From Haloarculaceae archaeon (GTDB lineage Archaea; Halobacteriota; Halobacteria; Halobacteriales; Haloarculaceae), in assembly GCA_028274885.1 (NCBI GenBank), contig JAQCMX010000091.1:1-16146 (forward strand): 16,146 nt of DNA, read 5' to 3'. Below are positions 13,350-16,146 of the stretch, one piece after another. Below the pieces are notes generated by a model. The model was not told the origin of the DNA. It saw only the letters and a list, made by a program, of their open reading frames with translations, and ran no database searches. Every line of letters starts with the position of its first letter. Positions within the stretch are counted from its first letter, which is position 1. A program made the position numbers and the translations under genes.

Positions 13350-13808
13350 ATGACGGCAACCGATACTAATAAACGGCTTGCGGATCTGCAGACGAGGGCA
13401 AACGCACACGGTCTCCACGAGTCGATCGGATACAGTCTCGAGGCTGTCGGTGACGACTGGGCACGCGCCGGTGTCCCTCATTCGCCGGAATTCGTGAATC
13501 CGCCGACAGACGCTGCCATGCACGGCGGTATTACCGCGACTGTTATCGACGTGGTGGCCGGACACGCGATCATGAGTGCTCTGTACGACGACCCTGACCG
13601 GGAGTGTGGCCCGACGATCAATCTCAACATCAATTACGTCTCGACTGCCGACGAACCGCTCGTCGCCCGGGGTGAGATCCTCAGGCTGGGCAAGCATAAC
13701 GCCCTCGCAGAAGGACGCGTCGAGGGCGCCGACACCGACAAACTCGTTGCCACTGGACAGGGCGTCTGGCGGGTTTTCGGTTCCTCTGATACCACAGACT
13801 CCTCGTAG
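13350..13808 (+). CDS. PaaI-like hot-dog-fold acyl-CoA thioesterase
   Basis: This 152-residue single hot-dog domain has the PaaI signature HGG (58-60) on the long helix, with Asp67 nine residues after His58, the spacing of the catalytic Asp in E. coli PaaI. The strand TINLNINYVSTA (89-100) is the typical next element. It should hydrolyse acyl-CoA or aryl-CoA esters to free acid and CoA, recycling CoA trapped in dead-end intermediates, as PaaI does in phenylacetate catabolism. The ATG at 13350 was preferred over an open frame from 13215 because of the TATA-like box 26 bases upstream and because the added residues are not family-like. It lies 191 bases after the acyl-CoA dehydrogenase and has its own promoter. 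It converges on the enoyl-CoA hydratase gene. Confidence 0.87.
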   Translation: MTATDTNKRLADLQTRANAHGLHESIGYSLEAVGDDWARAGVPHSPEFVNPPTDAAMHGGITATVIDVVAGHAIMSALYDDPDRECGPTINLNINYVSTADEPLVARGEILRLGKHNALAEGRVEGADTDKLVATGQGVWRVFGSSDTTDSS

Positions 13809-14001
13809 GGTCGCCGGGTGACCTTCTGTCACACCAAAACTCCGTCTGGCCTCCCCAATCCCGTACTCGTCAAATCCCACGGGTGTGTGTCTCTCGTCGG
13901 TATGTCGGTACCGCCTTTGAACTGGGATGCCCGGCTTCTCTCGCGACGTGACATCACGGGGCGAATAGCCGCCGGGACGACTCCCGTCTCACCGGGCAAT
14001 G

Positions 14002-14790
14002 TCAACTGTAATCGCGGTCGTAGGACGGCGACCGGCGGTCGCGAAACGCCGCCACGGCTTCCTCGTGTTCTGGATCGTTCACGCACTCCCACTGGTATTC
14101 GATTGCCTTCTCGCCGTACGTTTCGAACGACTGTTCGGGATCGATCAACTGGTTGGTGCGCTGTACCGCCCGGGCCGGCAGTTCGAGCAGTTCCGCTGCA
14201 ACGTCACGGGCGGCGGCGAGATCGTCCTCTGCCGTTTCCATTGCGAGCCCGAGTTCGACGGCGTCCTCCGGGGTGATATCACGACCAGTGAGGAGATATT
14301 CGCGAGCCTTGGCTTCCCCGATGAGTCGCGGGAGCAGCCACCCTCCGCCGTCTGCTGGCACGAGACCGATCCTGACAAACCCCTCACGGAGCACCGCGTC
14401 GGTACCGACGACGCGAAGATCACATGCCAGCGCGAAGTCACAGCCGGCTCCGATCGCCGGGCCGCTCACCGCGGCGATGGTCGGTTTCGGGGAGTTGCGC
14501 AGCCCCGTGACGACGTCTTGGACCTCCGACAGGAACTCACCGTACGCCTCCCTCCCACTTTCCACCCAGTCAGGCATCGTGGACACGTCCGCGCCCGCAC
14601 AAAAGCCATCTTCTGCCCCGGTGAGGATGCCGACGTACACACCGTCGTCCTCGCGAAACCGATCGATAGCGCTGTTCAGTTCCGTGATCGTCCGTTCGGT
14701 AAATGCGTTCTTGACCTCCGGACGGTCGATCGTTATCGTCGCAACCCCTTCGCCCGTCTCGTACCGGATATCCTCGTATTCCGTCGCCAT
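14002..14790 (-). CDS. Enoyl-CoA hydratase/isomerase (crotonase) family protein
   Basis: This 262-residue crotonase-fold protein has oxyanion-hole segments DGFCAGADVS (61-70) and PAIGAGCDFALACDL (111-125). Compared by eye with mitochondrial enoyl-CoA hydratase, the first catalytic Glu (in GGGCELA) is Asp118 and the second (in QPEILIG) falls at Phe138. Asp147 in GLVPADGGG sits where PaaG-type isomerases carry a catalytic Asp. An isomerase or another crotonase reaction is therefore as likely as hydration. In the pathway it would act on the enoyl-CoA formed by the acyl-CoA dehydrogenase. The start at 14790 has a TATA-like stretch (minus strand TAAACTATTC) about 29 bases upstream. It lies 57 bases downstream of the aminotransferase gene on the same strand. 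Confidence 0.88.
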   Translation of the reverse strand: MATEYEDIRYETGEGVATITIDRPEVKNAFTERTITELNSAIDRFREDDGVYVGILTGAEDGFCAGADVSTMPDWVESGREAYGEFLSEVQDVVTGLRNSPKPTIAAVSGPAIGAGCDFALACDLRVVGTDAVLREGFVRIGLVPADGGGWLLPRLIGEAKAREYLLTGRDITPEDAVELGLAMETAEDDLAAARDVAAELLELPARAVQRTNQLIDPEQSFETYGEKAIEYQWECVNDPEHEEAVAAFRDRRSPSYDRDYS

Positions 14791-14814
14791 ATCGGGGCGA
14801 CGGTTCCTGGCATT

Positions 14815-14824
14815 GAATAGTTTA
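14815..14824 (-). promoter_or_regulatory. Possible TATA-like box of the crotonase gene
   Basis: The minus strand reads TAAACTATTC, centred about 29 bases before the ATG at 14790. It is a weaker match than other TATA-like boxes here. Confidence 0.35.
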
Positions 14825-14847
14825 CCCTCCGGACTGTCCCCGAATCA

Positions 14848-16146
14848 TCAATCGTCGGCGGCGACCGCGTCGATAGCTTCGCCGGCTGCCTCGATCGTCT
14901 TCTCGACGTGTTGCTCAGTCAGACTCGCATTCAGCAGGTTGGCACGGGGGAACTTCGGTGGCATCAGTATCCCTCGGTCGAACATCTCCCAGTTGTATTC
15001 CAGGAACCGTTCCTTGTCGAGTTCGAGCAGGTCCTCGTACCGGTTGACCGGTCCGTCGCCGAAGTATGTCCCGAAGACGGTCCCGTACTCCTTGATAAAC
15101 CCGTCGACGTCTGCGTCCTCGAGGTGGTCCCGGATCCCGTTGGCCATCTCAATGCGGATGTTTTCCAGCCGCGTGTGCACGTCCTGCTCGTCGAGTTGCC
15201 GAAGCGTTTCGACGACTGCGGCCATCGGTGCCGTATGGGCGTTGTACGTCCCCGCGAAGTAGACGCTCGGTTTGTCCCGGAACTGATTGTACTCCTGCAT
15301 GTACTCCTCGGGGCCACACAGCAGAGACACCGGGTACCCGTTGCCGACCGCCTTGGCCATCGTCGTCAGGTCAGGTGTGACACCTTCCCGTCCCTGAACA
15401 CCACCCATCCCGTGACGGAACCCCGTGATCACCTCGTCGAAAATGAGCATGGCCCCGTACTCCTCGGTCACCTCTCTCAGCCCTTCGAGGAACCCGTCGA
15501 CAGGCGGGACACAGCCGATGTTGTGGGCCACCGGTTCAACGATCACGCCCGCTATCTCGTCGGGGTGGTCCTCGAAGGTCTGTCTGACCGCGTCGATATC
15601 GTTGTACGGAAGGATAATTGTCTCTTCGGTTGCCTCTGAAAGCAGGCCCGTCGTCATGGGGAACTTTTTGCCCAGGTACTTTTCCGTGGTCATATAGTTG
15701 GTCGCAATCGGGTCGTACCAGCCGTGGTAGTTCCCCTCGAATTTGATTATTTTCCGCCGCCTCGTCCGCCCGCGAGCGGTCCGGACTGCGTGTGCAACCA
15801 CCTCCGAACCGGTAGTCCCGAACTGGACCATCTCCGCGGACGGGACGTGTTCGACGACGAGTTCGGCGGCTTTCACCTCGAGTTCACTCGTACTCCCGCC
15901 GATAATGTCGCGTTTTTTACTGGCCTCTGCGACCGCCCGGTCGACCTCCTCGTGACAGTGTCCCAGGATAATCGGCCCCCAGGCGTTTATATAATCGATG
16001 TACTCGTTGCCCTCCATGTCGACGAGCTCTGCACCGCTTGCCTTCTCGAAACAGACCGGCTCCCCGTCTCTGTTTTCCATCAACTGCATCCGCCCGCTCG
16101 AGTTGATCCCCCCGGGTGTTACCTCCTTTGCACGCTCTAGTAGTTC
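14848..16146 (-). CDS. Class III PLP aminotransferase, glutamate-1-semialdehyde-aminomutase-like (5'-truncated by window)
   Basis: At least 432 residues are visible. The frame remains open to the window edge and the first visible residues (ELLERAKEVTPGGINSSGR) match the usual N-terminus of glutamate-1-semialdehyde aminomutase-like proteins, so the true start lies just beyond 16146. Family features include GTTGSEVVAHAVRTAR (phosphate-binding region), NYHGWYD, IFDEVITGFRHG (the Asp that contacts the PLP pyridine nitrogen), and TMAKAVGNGYP with the Schiff-base lysine at codon 15352-15354. The enzyme transfers or rearranges an amino group using PLP. The catabolic neighbourhood makes a transaminase for an amino or keto acid feeding the pathway more likely than the tetrapyrrole-synthesis enzyme, but this is inference. 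It precedes the crotonase gene on the same strand. Confidence 0.88.
   Translation of the reverse strand, partial: ELLERAKEVTPGGINSSGRMQLMENRDGEPVCFEKASGAELVDMEGNEYIDYINAWGPIILGHCHEEVDRAVAEASKKRDIIGGSTSELEVKAAELVVEHVPSAEMVQFGTTGSEVVAHAVRTARGRTRRRKIIKFEGNYHGWYDPIATNYMTTEKYLGKKFPMTTGLLSEATEETIILPYNDIDAVRQTFEDHPDEIAGVIVEPVAHNIGCVPPVDGFLEGLREVTEEYGAMLIFDEVITGFRHGMGGVQGREGVTPDLTTMAKAVGNGYPVSLLCGPEEYMQEYNQFRDKPSVYFAGTYNAHTAPMAAVVETLRQLDEQDVHTRLENIRIEMANGIRDHLEDADVDGFIKEYGTVFGTYFGDGPVNRYEDLLELDKERFLEYNWEMFDRGILMPPKFPRANLLNASLTEQHVEKTIEAAGEAIDAVAADD

Overview
The window looks like chromosomal DNA of a halophilic archaeon (class Halobacteria). The coding sequence is GC-rich, the predicted proteins are rich in Asp and Glu, several genes have a TATA-like box about 26-30 bases before the start codon (leaderless promoters), and there is a relic of a haloarchaeal IS200/IS605-type tnpB element. 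No rRNA, tRNA or CRISPR array is visible.

Layout. (1) 6-2899, plus strand: a stand-alone DUF35 zinc-ribbon/OB-fold protein and two overlapping thiolase-like genes that both lack the thiolase nucleophilic Cys. (2) 2987-6034, minus strand: two SnoaL/NTF2-like paralogues, separated by a 350-base gap with a perfect 16-bp inverted repeat, and an acyl-CoA ligase. (3) 6191-8805, plus strand, divergent from the ligase: a thiolase that keeps its catalytic Cys and His, overlapping an HMG-CoA-synthase-like protein fused to a DUF35 domain. (4) 8872-10092, minus strand: a small cupin and an IclR-type regulator. (5) 10199-11088: a decayed tnpB 3' end with its right-end hairpin, then a gene-free stretch with repeats. 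(6) 11089-13808, plus strand: an SDR oxidoreductase, an acyl-CoA dehydrogenase and a PaaI-like hot-dog thioesterase. (7) 14002-16146, minus strand: an enoyl-CoA hydratase/isomerase and a class III (glutamate-1-semialdehyde-aminomutase-like) aminotransferase that runs off the window.

Together the genes supply most steps of a CoA-thioester catabolic route: activation (ligase), alpha,beta-dehydrogenation (ACAD), hydration or isomerisation (crotonase, possibly the SnoaL pair), oxidation (SDR), carbon-carbon cleavage (thiolase, or the Cys-less thiolase-like pair with DUF35), CoA release (thioesterase), and probable control by IclR. The unusual part is the set of thiolase-superfamily proteins: three of four lack the nucleophilic Cys, and DUF35 occurs once as a separate gene and once as a fusion. 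The DUF35 plus Cys-less thiolase arrangement resembles the actinobacterial steroid side-chain retro-aldolase (Ltp2 with the ChsH2 DUF35 domain) and, less closely, BbsAB of toluene degradation. I infer a pathway for a branched, cyclic or aromatic acid; the substrate cannot be read from the sequence.
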